A DNA stretch of 46,105 nt from a virus: positions 1-46,105 of the IMG/VR virus record IMGVR_UViG_3300023179_000179. One strand, given 5' to 3'. The notes beneath the pieces were generated by a model. The model worked only from the letters and a program-made list of their open reading frames with translations. It was not told the origin of the DNA and ran no database searches. Shown here in pieces: positions 6,409 to 12,215 of this stretch (positions are counted from its first letter, which is position 1; each line of letters opens with the position of its first letter). Both the position numbers and the translations under genes were made by a program.

Positions 6409-6597
6409 TTAGACCAGACAGTCGAAAATCTCCTAGGAATCGATGGAGTAATTTCAGTTCAGGTTTTAGAAAGTGCGAATGGCGCGAATGGCGCGAATGG
6501 TTGGCCAATGATTAAGCTTACCGCTTCACCTTCTGAAAAATTCTACCAAAGTCTCGAAGAGATTTTTCCGGATTACGAAGATGGTGAAATAAAGTAA
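6409..6597 (+). pseudogene. Open frame without a normal start (gene remnant or unusual initiation)
   Basis: A coding-looking frame of about 62 codons (DQTVENLLGIDGVISVQVLE, three tandem A-N-G triplets from a 9-bp repeat, then WPMIKLTASPSEKFYQSL and EEIFPDYEDGEIK) runs from the promoter to TAA at 6595-6597. It has no ATG, GTG or TTG before the internal ATG at about 6508, which lacks a ribosome binding site. It is bracketed by a promoter and a terminator like its neighbours. Either the 5' end was lost when the promoter module was inserted, or translation starts in a non-standard way. The stop-free frame and protein-like composition argue against pure chance. Confidence 0.45.
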
Positions 6598-6610
6598 GTT
6601 GTTGCGAGAG

Positions 6611-6640
6611 GCCAGGGCGCGGAAAAACGCTCTGGCTTTT
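6611..6640 (+). terminator. Rho-independent terminator
   Basis: GCCAGGGCG (6611-6619) pairs with CGCTCTGGC (6628-6636), followed by TTTTCGTATTT. Confidence 0.87.
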
Positions 6641-6643
6641 CGT

Positions 6644-6673
6644 ATTTACAAGACATAATTAACATGATATAAT
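6644..6673 (+). promoter_or_regulatory. Promoter (family copy 8)
   Basis: ATTTAC (6644-6649), an 18-bp spacer, then TGA-TATAAT (6668-6673) and TAAACTAATAAC. Confidence 0.83.
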
Positions 6674-6708
6674 TAAACTAATAACGACACACGACAAAGG
6701 AGCGCACC

Positions 6709-6981
6709 ATGGCCCAAATCAAAATCACCGAAATCTCGACCCGCTCGATGACACTCGAAATCGACCCGCTCGTATTTAACGACATCGACGCTTCCGAAGC
6801 CGGCGAAATCTATAACTGCGAAATCGCCGATTCTGCTGACTTCGACTGCGAATTCGACGACTGCGAAAATCAAACTACGCCGTCAATCTCGTTCCTCGAC
6901 ATGGCCCCCGCCCAATCCATCATGACCAACTGTCTCTCGCACTATCCTACCGTCAACGACTTCGTTTCTGCGAATCGCTAA
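6709..6981 (+). CDS. Hypothetical protein with atypical C-ending codons
   Basis: This 90-residue acidic protein begins MAQIKITEISTRSMTLEID, with AAAGGAG as ribosome binding site before the ATG. It has three Cys in the middle (YNCEIADSADFDCEFDDC) and may be metal- or disulfide-linked. Its codons favour C at the third position (ATC, CTC, GAC, TTC), unlike the A/T-ending codons of most genes in the window, and it shares this bias with the next gene. The two therefore look like one acquired block. It is monocistronic, between its own promoter and terminator. No family recognised. Confidence 0.75.
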   Translation: MAQIKITEISTRSMTLEIDPLVFNDIDASEAGEIYNCEIADSADFDCEFDDCENQTTPSISFLDMAPAQSIMTNCLSHYPTVNDFVSANR

Positions 6982-6993
6982 CCTGTCGCGACT

Positions 6994-7025
6994 GGCCCAG
7001 CTCACGCTGGGCCTTTCGCGTATTT
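6994..7025 (+). terminator. Rho-independent terminator
   Basis: GGCCCAGC (6994-7001) pairs with GCTGGGCC (7006-7013) around a 4-base loop, followed by TTTCGCGTATTT. Confidence 0.87.
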
Positions 7026-7051
7026 GCTTTTATAATTAAACATGATATAAT
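7022..7051 (+). promoter_or_regulatory. Promoter (family copy 9)
   Basis: ATTTGC (7022-7027), an 18-bp spacer, then TGA-TATAAT (7046-7051). The 40 bp around it nearly repeat those around copies 8 and 10. Confidence 0.82.
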
Positions 7052-7099
7052 TAAACTAATAACAAAACACGTTATACGAAAATCCGATTGGGGCCTTTC

Positions 7100-7474
7100 A
7101 TGCAAAACGCAAACGAATTCACGCAAAACAAAAACTGCTACGACTACCAACAACTTGCTTTCTATGAAACATCGCCCGTCGACCTGAACAAACCGTTCTG
7201 CGTCGCCGTCGCTCTGCAATTTCTTGCCGAACGCTTCCCTAGCTCACCCATCACACTCGTTGCCACCGTCTCTGCCGGCTACAACGCTTACCAAATCCTG
7301 AACATCCCTGCCGAACATCTTGACCACTTCATCGGCCACTCCGGCTTCGACGAATTCGACGACACCGAAACCTTCGTGCCGCTCGAAACTAACGTCTACG
7401 CTCTCTACACAAACTTCGCCGAACTTTCGTACAACCTCGAAACTCAAATCGACGTCGACACTTTCCCTAACTAA
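7100..7474 (+). CDS. Stand-alone homologue of a domain in the polyvalent virion protein
   Basis: The ATG at 7100 follows GGGG at a distance of six bases; an in-frame TTG at 7088 is possible. Residues about 33-118 of the 124-residue product align without large gaps to residues about 679-766 of the 2021-residue protein at 23739. Shared blocks include PF..VA..FL.ERF, YQILNIP/YMILNIP, SGFDEF/SGFDDF, and LYTNFAELS/LYTDFSELN followed by NL. Roughly 40% of positions are identical by eye. The codons are C-ending here but A/T-ending in the embedded copy, so the two copies have separate histories. It has its own promoter and terminator and so can be made apart from the virion protein. Function unknown: it may bind or regulate the large protein, or be a free effector of the same kind. 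Confidence 0.82.
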   Translation: MQNANEFTQNKNCYDYQQLAFYETSPVDLNKPFCVAVALQFLAERFPSSPITLVATVSAGYNAYQILNIPAEHLDHFIGHSGFDEFDDTETFVPLETNVYALYTNFAELSYNLETQIDVDTFPN

Positions 7475-7484
7475 TCACTCGCAC

Positions 7485-7525
7485 TGCGCGGCCTCTGCTC
7501 TGCACGCCGCGCACTGCGTATTTAC
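7485..7525 (+). terminator. Rho-independent terminator
   Basis: TGCGCGG (7485-7491) pairs with CCGCGCA (7507-7513), followed by CTGCGTATTTACTTTT. Confidence 0.75.
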
Positions 7526-7549
7526 TTTTATAATTAAACATGATATAAT
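7520..7549 (+). promoter_or_regulatory. Promoter (family copy 10)
   Basis: ATTTAC (7520-7525), an 18-bp spacer, then TGA-TATAAT (7544-7549). An ATG lies 7 bases after the -10, at about the expected transcription start. Confidence 0.82.
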
Positions 7550-7556
7550 TGATCTG

Positions 7557-7625
7557 ATGTCTTCTTCTGCCGTCTTCAATTCACTTCAATTCAATTCAAT
7601 TGTTTACTTTAGATCTAAAGTATGA
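7557..7625 (+). CDS. Possible leaderless 22-residue peptide
   Basis: The frame starts at the expected +1 of promoter copy 10 and reads MSSSAVFNSLQFNSIVYFRS plus two residues. Its TGA is the TGA of the next promoter's extended -10. Repeated TTCAATTCA elements fill the middle. Leaderless mRNAs are common in actinobacteria, so translation is possible. The small size, repetitive composition and lack of a terminator make it just as likely to be a spacer between two promoters. Confidence 0.25.
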   Translation: MSSSAVFNSLQFNSIVYFRSKV

Positions 7626-7631
7626 TATAAT
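7602..7631 (+). promoter_or_regulatory. Promoter (family copy 11)
   Basis: GTTTAC (7602-7607), an 18-bp spacer, then TGA-TATAAT (7626-7631), then the AACAACGACGGAAGGA leader. Confidence 0.85.
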
Positions 7632-7659
7632 TAAACTAACAACGACGGAAGGATAGAAG

Positions 7660-7800
7660 ATGAAGCTTACTAAAAGAGGACGCATCGTAGTTGGCATCTT
7701 TGCCGCACTCGCTCTATTCGGACTATGGGAAGTTTCCACACATCTATGGTGGGTTGGAAATGGCTACTGCTGGGGCGATGCTCTCAAGTGCTACAAGTAA
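7660..7800 (+). CDS. Small membrane protein (46 aa)
   Basis: A short gene with the complete family promoter and leader (ACGACGGAAGGATAGAAG) before the ATG. The product has a basic start MKLTKRGR, a membrane segment IVVGIFAALALFGLWEV, and an aromatic and Cys-containing outer tail (HLWWVGNGYCWGDALKCYK). Two Cys could form a disulfide outside the membrane. Possible roles include superinfection exclusion or envelope modification, but nothing fixes one. Confidence 0.8.
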   Translation: MKLTKRGRIVVGIFAALALFGLWEVSTHLWWVGNGYCWGDALKCYK

Positions 7801-7803
7801 GTA

Positions 7804-7833
7804 GTGTACTTATTCACACATACATGATATAAT
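7804..7833 (+). promoter_or_regulatory. Promoter (family copy 12)
   Basis: GTGTAC (7804-7809), an 18-bp spacer, then TGA-TATAAT (7828-7833) and AGTACTA. Confidence 0.87.
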
Positions 7834-7885
7834 AGTACTATCATCGGAAACGGTGACAAAACGACAAAACGACGGAAGGAATAAA

Positions 7886-8128
7886 ATGCAAAAGAAATGG
7901 TGTCTCCTTAAGGAGTCAGATGGCGCCCGCGGAGACAAAGGACGCAAGAAGATCTACGAAGTAATCGTAGATGGACCAATTGTTCGCACGAGCTGGGGAA
8001 TGGCTGAAAAAACCAATCGCCAACAAGAAGTTAAAAACTTCTTTGATGAAGCTTATGCACGTCAGGCTGCATTCTTGAAAGTTCAAGAAAAGATTGACAA
8101 AGGCTACGAACTAGCCTACTCTGCATAA
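7886..8128 (+). CDS. WGR-domain-like small protein
   Basis: The ATG at 7886 follows ACGACGGAAGGAATAAA; an upstream in-frame ATG at 7853 lies before the leader and is rejected. The 80-residue protein has the order of a WGR domain: strands (KIYEVIVDGPIVRTSWGMAE), then QQEVKNFFDEAYARQAAFL and KVQEKIDKGYE, in which SWG stands for WGR and K..KGY closes the domain. WGR domains bind nucleic acid or act in PARP- and MolR-type proteins. A free-standing copy could bind DNA ends or block a host WGR protein; both are inference. It may be cotranscribed with the next two zinc-ribbon genes. Confidence 0.65.
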   Translation: MQKKWCLLKESDGARGDKGRKKIYEVIVDGPIVRTSWGMAEKTNRQQEVKNFFDEAYARQAAFLKVQEKIDKGYELAYSA

Positions 8129-8197
8129 AAAGTATTCCCACCTGAGTAAGTGCCAAAACTGCTCACCTAAAACCACAACTACAGTTAGGATAGCTAA

Positions 8198-8341
8198 ATG
8201 AATAAGTGTCTTATATGCGGTACACAGGAAAACATAGTCTACTCTGGTGTAGATTCACTCATTCTTGGCGTAATGGATTATTATGAAAAGATCTGTTACC
8301 CCTGCGCAAACAGAAAAGCTCTTGCAGCACAGACAAACTAA
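8198..8341 (+). CDS. Small zinc-ribbon protein (47 aa)
   Basis: A short gene with AGGATAG before the ATG. The product MNKCLICGTQENIVYSG ends CYPCANRKALAAQTN. The two CxxC pairs about 30 residues apart form a zinc ribbon. It lies 69 bases after the WGR-like gene with no promoter of its own. Role unknown. Confidence 0.75.
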   Translation: MNKCLICGTQENIVYSGVDSLILGVMDYYEKICYPCANRKALAAQTN

Positions 8342-8394
8342 AAATCATTCATTAAATAACTAAGTACAATTGTCTATGGGACCGGAGGTACAGA

Positions 8395-8601
8395 ATGGAA
8401 TCTACTGTGATCGAACAAACAGACGAGCAGATTGCAGATGAGAAGAAGTACGAAATTTGGATTCCATGTGACTCGTGCAGAGTAGCTCGAGCAATGTGGC
8501 ACATCAAAGGATCTATAGGTGAATTGTTCTTTTGCGGTCATCATAAGAATCTTTATGAATCAAGTATGTCAGTATGGGCAAACGAGTACATTCAACTGTA
8601 A
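8395..8601 (+). CDS. DUF7455-like zinc-binding protein
   Basis: This 68-residue protein has GGAGGT as ribosome binding site. Residues about 25-55 read CDSCRVARAMW, then GELFFCGHHKNLYE. The pattern C-x2-C ... GEL-x-FC-x-HH matches DUF7455, a small actinobacterial family, which supports an actinobacterial host. The family has no known function; the four ligands suggest a structural zinc. The -35 of the next promoter lies inside its 3' end. Confidence 0.72.
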   Translation: MESTVIEQTDEQIADEKKYEIWIPCDSCRVARAMWHIKGSIGELFFCGHHKNLYESSMSVWANEYIQL

Positions 8602-8614
8602 ACTATGATATAAT
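8584..8614 (+). promoter_or_regulatory. Promoter (family copy 13)
   Basis: GAGTAC (8584-8589), a 19-bp spacer, then TGA-TATAAT (8609-8614) and AGTATTA. The promoter overlaps the end of the DUF7455-like gene. Confidence 0.8.
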
Positions 8615-8642
8615 AGTATTACCAACGACGAAAGGACGCAGC

Positions 8643-8804
8643 ATGCACATCGAACTAGATGACAAAGAAATCGGAATGGTTCTTCGCGCACTAGGTAAAG
8701 AAAAAACCTGGTACCAAGAAGGAGGATTTTACCGTCTCGCTCATATGACGTCAGACATTATGGTGCGCATCAAAGATGCAGCGCAAGAAAAGACAACAAC
8801 GTGA
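8643..8804 (+). CDS. Small hypothetical protein (53 aa)
   Basis: The ATG at 8643 follows the leader CCAACGACGAAAGGACGCAGC, so the upstream in-frame start at 8574 is rejected. The product begins MHIELDDKEIGMVLRALGKE and continues with a tyrosine-containing loop and an amphipathic helix. Its architecture resembles very short phage proteins of unknown function. The stop overlaps the GTG of the next gene. Confidence 0.75.
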   Translation: MHIELDDKEIGMVLRALGKEKTWYQEGGFYRLAHMTSDIMVRIKDAAQEKTTT

Positions 8805-9061
8805 TATGCGACAAATGCGGTCTAGTCACACTTGTAGACCCAAATTTTAATACATTCCATAATCTACTCAGACTTACTGTTTCAGGTGGATACGGTGAAT
8901 ATGTAGACTCAGCGTTTATCAAACCTGAAAACTTAGAGTTCAGCCTTTGCCACAAGTGTGCGCATAGATTTATGAAAAGATTCCTTCACGTTAACACTAC
9001 TGGCTGGCATCCACGCACAAAAGACAGATACTGCGATGGGTGGGTTTACAGTGAGAGATGA
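8801..9061 (+). CDS. Zinc-ribbon protein
   Basis: It starts at GTG overlapping the previous stop (GTGA). The 86-residue product has CDKCG at its N-terminus and CHKCAHRFMKRF in the middle, a zinc ribbon with a long insertion, and a C-terminal part with H, W and C (WHPRTKDRYCDGWVYSER). A role in nucleic-acid binding is plausible. It is the second gene in the operon behind promoter copy 13. Confidence 0.75.
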   Translation: MICDKCGLVTLVDPNFNTFHNLLRLTVSGGYGEYVDSAFIKPENLEFSLCHKCAHRFMKRFLHVNTTGWHPRTKDRYCDGWVYSER

Positions 9062-9248
9062 CTGTGTTGAATGCGGTATGACGCACGAAAAATGCATAGA
9101 GTCTATTGCGCAGACAGGCGTAGACGTATTCATCATGCAAAAAACTTCTGAGTTTCTCCCAGCAGAGTACTCCGCAGTACTAAAAAGAATTGTCCTAGAA
9201 TGGAGAACCCATGCTCTTCCAAAATGTAACCCTCTATCAATTGACTAA
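9036..9248 (+). CDS. Small Cys-containing hypothetical protein
   Basis: A frame of up to 70 codons overlaps the previous gene by 26 bases; GTG at 9051 is an alternative start with GGGTGG upstream. The product contains CVECGMTHEKC near the N-terminus and a helical middle. The cysteines suggest another metal site. The overlap and continuing operon structure support it, but the start is uncertain. Confidence 0.62.
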   Translation: MGGFTVRDDCVECGMTHEKCIESIAQTGVDVFIMQKTSEFLPAEYSAVLKRIVLEWRTHALPKCNPLSID

Positions 9249-9262
9249 GGAGAACTAGAAAA

Positions 9263-9838
9263 ATGGCAAAGATAATTAAACCAGTATACCACGAGCAAAA
9301 ACTACCAGTAAATGCTAGCGACAAGCTTAGAGAAATAACTGATAAAGAAACTCGTGCAGCGTACATTGCGGTTCTCCGTATGCAAAGATGGACGCTACAA
9401 AGCATTGCCTCCGCATGCGGGCTTACTCGTGAGCGAGTTCGACAACTGCAAGCCGAGGCCAGACCATCAAAAGTACTTAGCATCCTGGGAATGCCAAATC
9501 AATTTCCAGTACCAGAGATCCCAACAAAGGAAGTCGAAGTAAAAGATTCACCTGTGTACATTGAACCTTCATCTCAAGCGCTAAGTCGTTTACTAGAGCT
9601 TCAGCCTCTTGCACAGCAAGTACGATACGACCATCCTCAGTATCGAAAAGAAGCAGAAGAGTACACGTCTCTTCTCAACTACGTTCATACGGTAGAGAAA
9701 GTTACGCTGTACCGTCTTGCAAAGAGACTTGGAGTAACGCATGGAGCTCTACGTTTCCGTCTTGCTCGTTACGGGTATATAAAACATGCAGGAAAAAGTT
9801 CTTGTTATACGCCAATCAAAGAAAAGAATCGAGTTTAA
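9263..9838 (+). CDS. Double-HTH DNA-binding protein with sigma-region-4-like helix
   Basis: This 191-residue protein has AAGGAGAAC as ribosome binding site. Residues about 37-62 (QRWTLQSIASACGLTRERVR) match the HTH of sigma-70 region 4, whose hallmark is SRERVRQL-type. A second HTH lies at about 150-178 (VTLYRLAKRLGVTHGALRFR). Between them is a Pro-rich linker and LLELQPLAQQVRYDHP. The order HTH, linker, L.PLA..R, HTH recurs in the protein at 18786, so the two are paralogues. It is probably a phage transcription regulator. It is the longest gene of this operon. Confidence 0.78.
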   Translation: MAKIIKPVYHEQKLPVNASDKLREITDKETRAAYIAVLRMQRWTLQSIASACGLTRERVRQLQAEARPSKVLSILGMPNQFPVPEIPTKEVEVKDSPVYIEPSSQALSRLLELQPLAQQVRYDHPQYRKEAEEYTSLLNYVHTVEKVTLYRLAKRLGVTHGALRFRLARYGYIKHAGKSSCYTPIKEKNRV

Positions 9839-9840
9839 TC

Positions 9841-10017
9841 ATGGCGCTCTACGATTTGGTAAACGTATTCAATAATATCTCTAACAAATGGCTCGGTCAG
9901 TTCATGAACGAGGCGACTGCAAAAGAGTGGTTAAAGAAACAAGGATATGATATCTCTGAACATGAAATAAGTAAGAGACATAGTCCAAACTTTAAAGGAG
10001 TAGCAAATGTCGATTGA
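9841..10017 (+). CDS. Small hypothetical protein (58 aa)
   Basis: The ATG at 9841 lies just after the stop of the double-HTH gene; the frame extends to 9802 but would overlap it. The product reads MALYDLVNVFNNISNKWLGQ, then TAKEWLKKQGYDISEHEISK, and looks alpha-helical with one amphipathic helix. Its end overlaps the next gene by 11 bases, where AAAGGAG provides that gene's ribosome binding site. Confidence 0.68.
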   Translation: MALYDLVNVFNNISNKWLGQFMNEATAKEWLKKQGYDISEHEISKRHSPNFKGVANVD

Positions 10018-10294
10018 TCCACATAAAATAGAAATTATTGATGTAGAACATCATCGCAATGGAATCTCAGGCGCTCCTTTCAAAGTAGCACTAATCGATG
10101 ACGCGAATACATCTGACGTAAAACTAGTCATTATGTTTGAAGCTGAAGGGCACACTGCCGTCCTGAGTCTAGATAAGCTTATAGAAGAAGACATTTCCTT
10201 CGGGTCTAACTCCTGGCGCGGTGATGTGTACGAAGACGCTCTTCGAAGTGATCTATGGGAAGATGACTTCAATGATGACGATGAGCTAGCTTAG
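10007..10294 (+). CDS. Acidic hypothetical protein
   Basis: This 95-residue protein begins MSIDPHKIEIIDVEHHRNG and ends in an acidic run (EDDFNDDDELA). A beta-rich N-terminal half is followed by a helix. AAAGGAG lies before the ATG. It is the last gene of the unit started by promoter copy 13. No motif known. Confidence 0.72.
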   Translation: MSIDPHKIEIIDVEHHRNGISGAPFKVALIDDANTSDVKLVIMFEAEGHTAVLSLDKLIEEDISFGSNSWRGDVYEDALRSDLWEDDFNDDDELA

Positions 10295-10316
10295 GACAAA
10301 ACGGACATATAGTACA

Positions 10317-10346
10317 TTTTACTTTCTCTGTACTTTATGATATAAT
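10317..10346 (+). promoter_or_regulatory. Promoter (family copy 14)
   Basis: TTTTAC (10317-10322), an 18-bp spacer, then TGA-TATAAT (10341-10346) and AGTACTA. Confidence 0.87.
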
Positions 10347-10384
10347 AGTACTAAGAAAACGACGAAACGACGAAAGGAACGGAA

Positions 10385-10714
10385 ATGGACGTAGAGACTC
10401 TTATTGCTCAAATTGAGGCAGGATCTTTTGATTCTTCATTAGGCAAGGTAAAAGCTGCTATAGATTCACGTATGAGTGCTTCACGTAAGACTCGTACATT
10501 AAACGATTATCATGTTGGAGAAAAGGTAGTATTTAATGAACTTACCGCTACTCGTTACATGGTTGGTCAAAAAGCAACTATTGTTAGTAAGAAGTTGAAG
10601 AAGGTTGTAGTTCGACTAGAAACTCCTAAAGGAAGATTCGCGCATACTCGTTTAGACGGAGAAGTCGAGTCTGCTCTTGTAACTGCACCAATCGAGATAC
10701 TTGACCTAGTATAA
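10385..10714 (+). CDS. Small SH3/KOW-like protein
   Basis: This 109-residue protein lies behind the leader AACGACGAAAGGAACGGA. The N-terminal part is helical (MDVETLIAQIEAGSFDSSLG). Residues about 42-90 (YHVGEKVVFNELTATRYMVG, then QKATIVSKKLKKVVVRLE) have the beta-barrel rhythm of KOW/SH3-type modules, with G-x-K-x-x-I-V-x-K followed by VVVRL. Such folds bind RNA, ribosomal proteins or DNA. Function not recognised. A stable hairpin separates it from the proteasome-like gene downstream, which has no family promoter, so the two may share a transcript. Confidence 0.68.
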   Translation: MDVETLIAQIEAGSFDSSLGKVKAAIDSRMSASRKTRTLNDYHVGEKVVFNELTATRYMVGQKATIVSKKLKKVVVRLETPKGRFAHTRLDGEVESALVTAPIEILDLV

Positions 10715-10724
10715 GGGTTACTAA

Positions 10725-10761
10725 CCCGGGCGCATAGGATATAGTTTCCTTAACGCCCGGG
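10725..10761 (+). terminator. Perfect GC-rich hairpin before the proteasome-like gene
   Basis: CCCGGGCG (10725-10732) pairs with CGCCCGGG (10754-10761), and flanking GGT..ACT / AGTACC can extend it. Only a short T-run follows (CACTTTTG). It may be an attenuator, a partial terminator or a processing signal within the 10385-11361 unit. Confidence 0.6.
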
Positions 10762-10788
10762 AAGTACCACTTTTGTTGGAGGAAGATC

Positions 10789-11361
10789 TTGACTACTCTT
10801 GTTGCAATTCAAGGTGATGGTTGGACAGCTATCGCGTGCGATTCTCGTTCTTCAGGAGAAGGCGGACGTATGCTTGAAATGGCAACACACAAAGTTGTAG
10901 AAAACAATGGAGTTCTTATCGCTGGAGCTGGTTCGGGTCGTGGTTCTAACATTATGCAATTTGGTTGGATAGCCCCACGTCCAACAGCTGCACAGAAAAA
11001 AGATCTAGACTCTTTCGTTACAAAAGTGTTTATACCAGAGATGCGTGCAAAGTTTATTGAAGCTGGCTACGACATGAAAGAAGACGGTGAATCAGCTTCG
11101 CATGACTCAGAATTTATTGTTTCAATATGCGGAGTTCTGTATCCAATATACGAAGATTACTCATGGGATAGAGAAGAACGCAACATATACTATGCTGGAA
11201 GTGGTTCAGACTTAGCGTTAGGCGCACTAGAAGCTCTAAACTACGTTAAGTGTAAAACACCAGAAGCTGCAGAGAAGCTTCTGCGGCGCGCTGTAGAAAT
11301 TGCAGTTAAGCACGATATCTACTCCGGTGGAACCGTTCATACTTTTATTCAAGAAGCTTAG
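10789..11361 (+). CDS. Proteasome-like (Ntn-hydrolase) threonine protease
   Basis: Translation starts at TTG after GGAGGAAG. The 190-residue product begins M-TTLVAIQGDGWTAIACDSR. Removal of Met would expose Thr as the catalytic nucleophile. Counting from that Thr, Asp is at 17 and Arg at 19, with a Lys at 34 (ATHKVV), as in proteasome beta subunits and HslV (T1, D17, K33). VLIAGAGSGRGSN matches the Gly-rich turn after the Lys. The length is like HslV and shorter than host beta subunits, and there is no propeptide. No unfoldase gene is adjacent. It may assemble on its own or with a host ATPase, or interfere with the host proteasome; these are inferences. Confidence 0.8.
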   Translation: MTTLVAIQGDGWTAIACDSRSSGEGGRMLEMATHKVVENNGVLIAGAGSGRGSNIMQFGWIAPRPTAAQKKDLDSFVTKVFIPEMRAKFIEAGYDMKEDGESASHDSEFIVSICGVLYPIYEDYSWDREERNIYYAGSGSDLALGALEALNYVKCKTPEAAEKLLRRAVEIAVKHDIYSGGTVHTFIQEA

Positions 11362-11382
11362 GTTTTTATATCTGCATCTACC

Positions 11383-11391
11383 TGATATAAT
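11383..11391 (+). promoter_or_regulatory. Extended -10 promoter (family copy 15)
   Basis: TGA-TATAAT at 11386-11391 with a weak -35, then ATGACGAAAGGA. It drives 11428-13125. Confidence 0.8.
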
Positions 11392-11427
11392 AGATATATA
11401 AGTAACAAATGACGAAAGGAATGCAGC

Positions 11428-11652
11428 ATGGCACTAACAGATGAGACGTACATCATAGAAACACAAGCGTGTTCTTGGTGTGGCAAAAACGGAGTTGTCG
11501 AGGTTCCAGCAGTTGGATTTCTTGCGCGTCAACTAGGCGCAGCTATTCAAGAAGCTTATCCAGACTTAAGCGCAGCACTGCGCGAACAGCTAATGACTGG
11601 GTACCACCCAGAGTGCTGGACAGAAATGTTTGGTACCGAAGAAAACGAATAA
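11428..11652 (+). CDS. Small Cys/His protein
   Basis: A 74-residue protein opens the phosphatase-deacetylase operon. It has CSWCGKNG near the N-terminus and YHPECW near the C-terminus, a likely four-ligand zinc site (C, C, H, C) with a helix LARQLGAAIQEAYPDL between. GAAAGGA precedes the ATG. Its TAA overlaps the next ATG (AATAATG), so translation is coupled. It may be a partner or adaptor of the enzymes that follow. Confidence 0.73.
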   Translation: MALTDETYIIETQACSWCGKNGVVEVPAVGFLARQLGAAIQEAYPDLSAALREQLMTGYHPECWTEMFGTEENE

Positions 11653-12215
11653 TGACTATAGACAAAAGAGGAAAAATGACAAACAACGTAGAGACAAACA
11701 CAGAAGCATACGCACCTGACTATAACATTTCCGATTGGGATTTCCCTCTCTGGAGTGAGATTCTGCCAGGACTATGGGTCGGTGGCACAGACGATGACGA
11801 CACTCTAGAATTTAGAACACGTCTAGATCAAGATAGAAACATAACTAAAGATGACTTTGATACGGTCATCACCTTGTACGCTTGGGCACGACCAACAGAC
11901 TGGTTAGTCGAAGAACTTCGTTATGGTTTCTATGATTCAGAAATTTCTCACATCGACATGCCAACGCTAATCAACGCTGCCAATCACGCACACGACGCTT
12001 GGGTATCTGGTAAACGTGTTCTTATTCGTTGTCAAGCCGGGTTAAACCGTTCCGGTCTAACTGCAACGCTTGTTCTTATGCAAGCCGGATTTACTGCTAA
12101 AGATGCTATAGCGCTTCTTCGTGCAAAAAGAACTCATCATGTTCTCTGTAACGAGCAATTCGAAACGTTTCTTCTAGCTCTTGACGTTGCTAAGGAGATT
12201 AATGAAAAAGAATAA
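11652..12215 (+). CDS. Dual-specificity/tyrosine-type phosphatase (CX5R)
   Basis: The product has 187 residues from ATG 11652; ATG 11676 after AAGAGGAAAA is an alternative. IRCQAGLNRSG carries the CX5R active site (C127 to R133) with the following Ser, as in dual-specificity phosphatases. DMPTL upstream could supply the general-acid Asp, and WSEILPGLWVGG is the usual start of the fold. Arg replaces the common His before the Cys. It would remove phosphate from Ser/Thr/Tyr of proteins or from nucleotides or RNA. The stop overlaps the deacetylase gene by 14 bases, suggesting the two act in one programme. Confidence 0.85.
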   Translation: MTIDKRGKMTNNVETNTEAYAPDYNISDWDFPLWSEILPGLWVGGTDDDDTLEFRTRLDQDRNITKDDFDTVITLYAWARPTDWLVEELRYGFYDSEISHIDMPTLINAANHAHDAWVSGKRVLIRCQAGLNRSGLTATLVLMQAGFTAKDAIALLRAKRTHHVLCNEQFETFLLALDVAKEINEKE

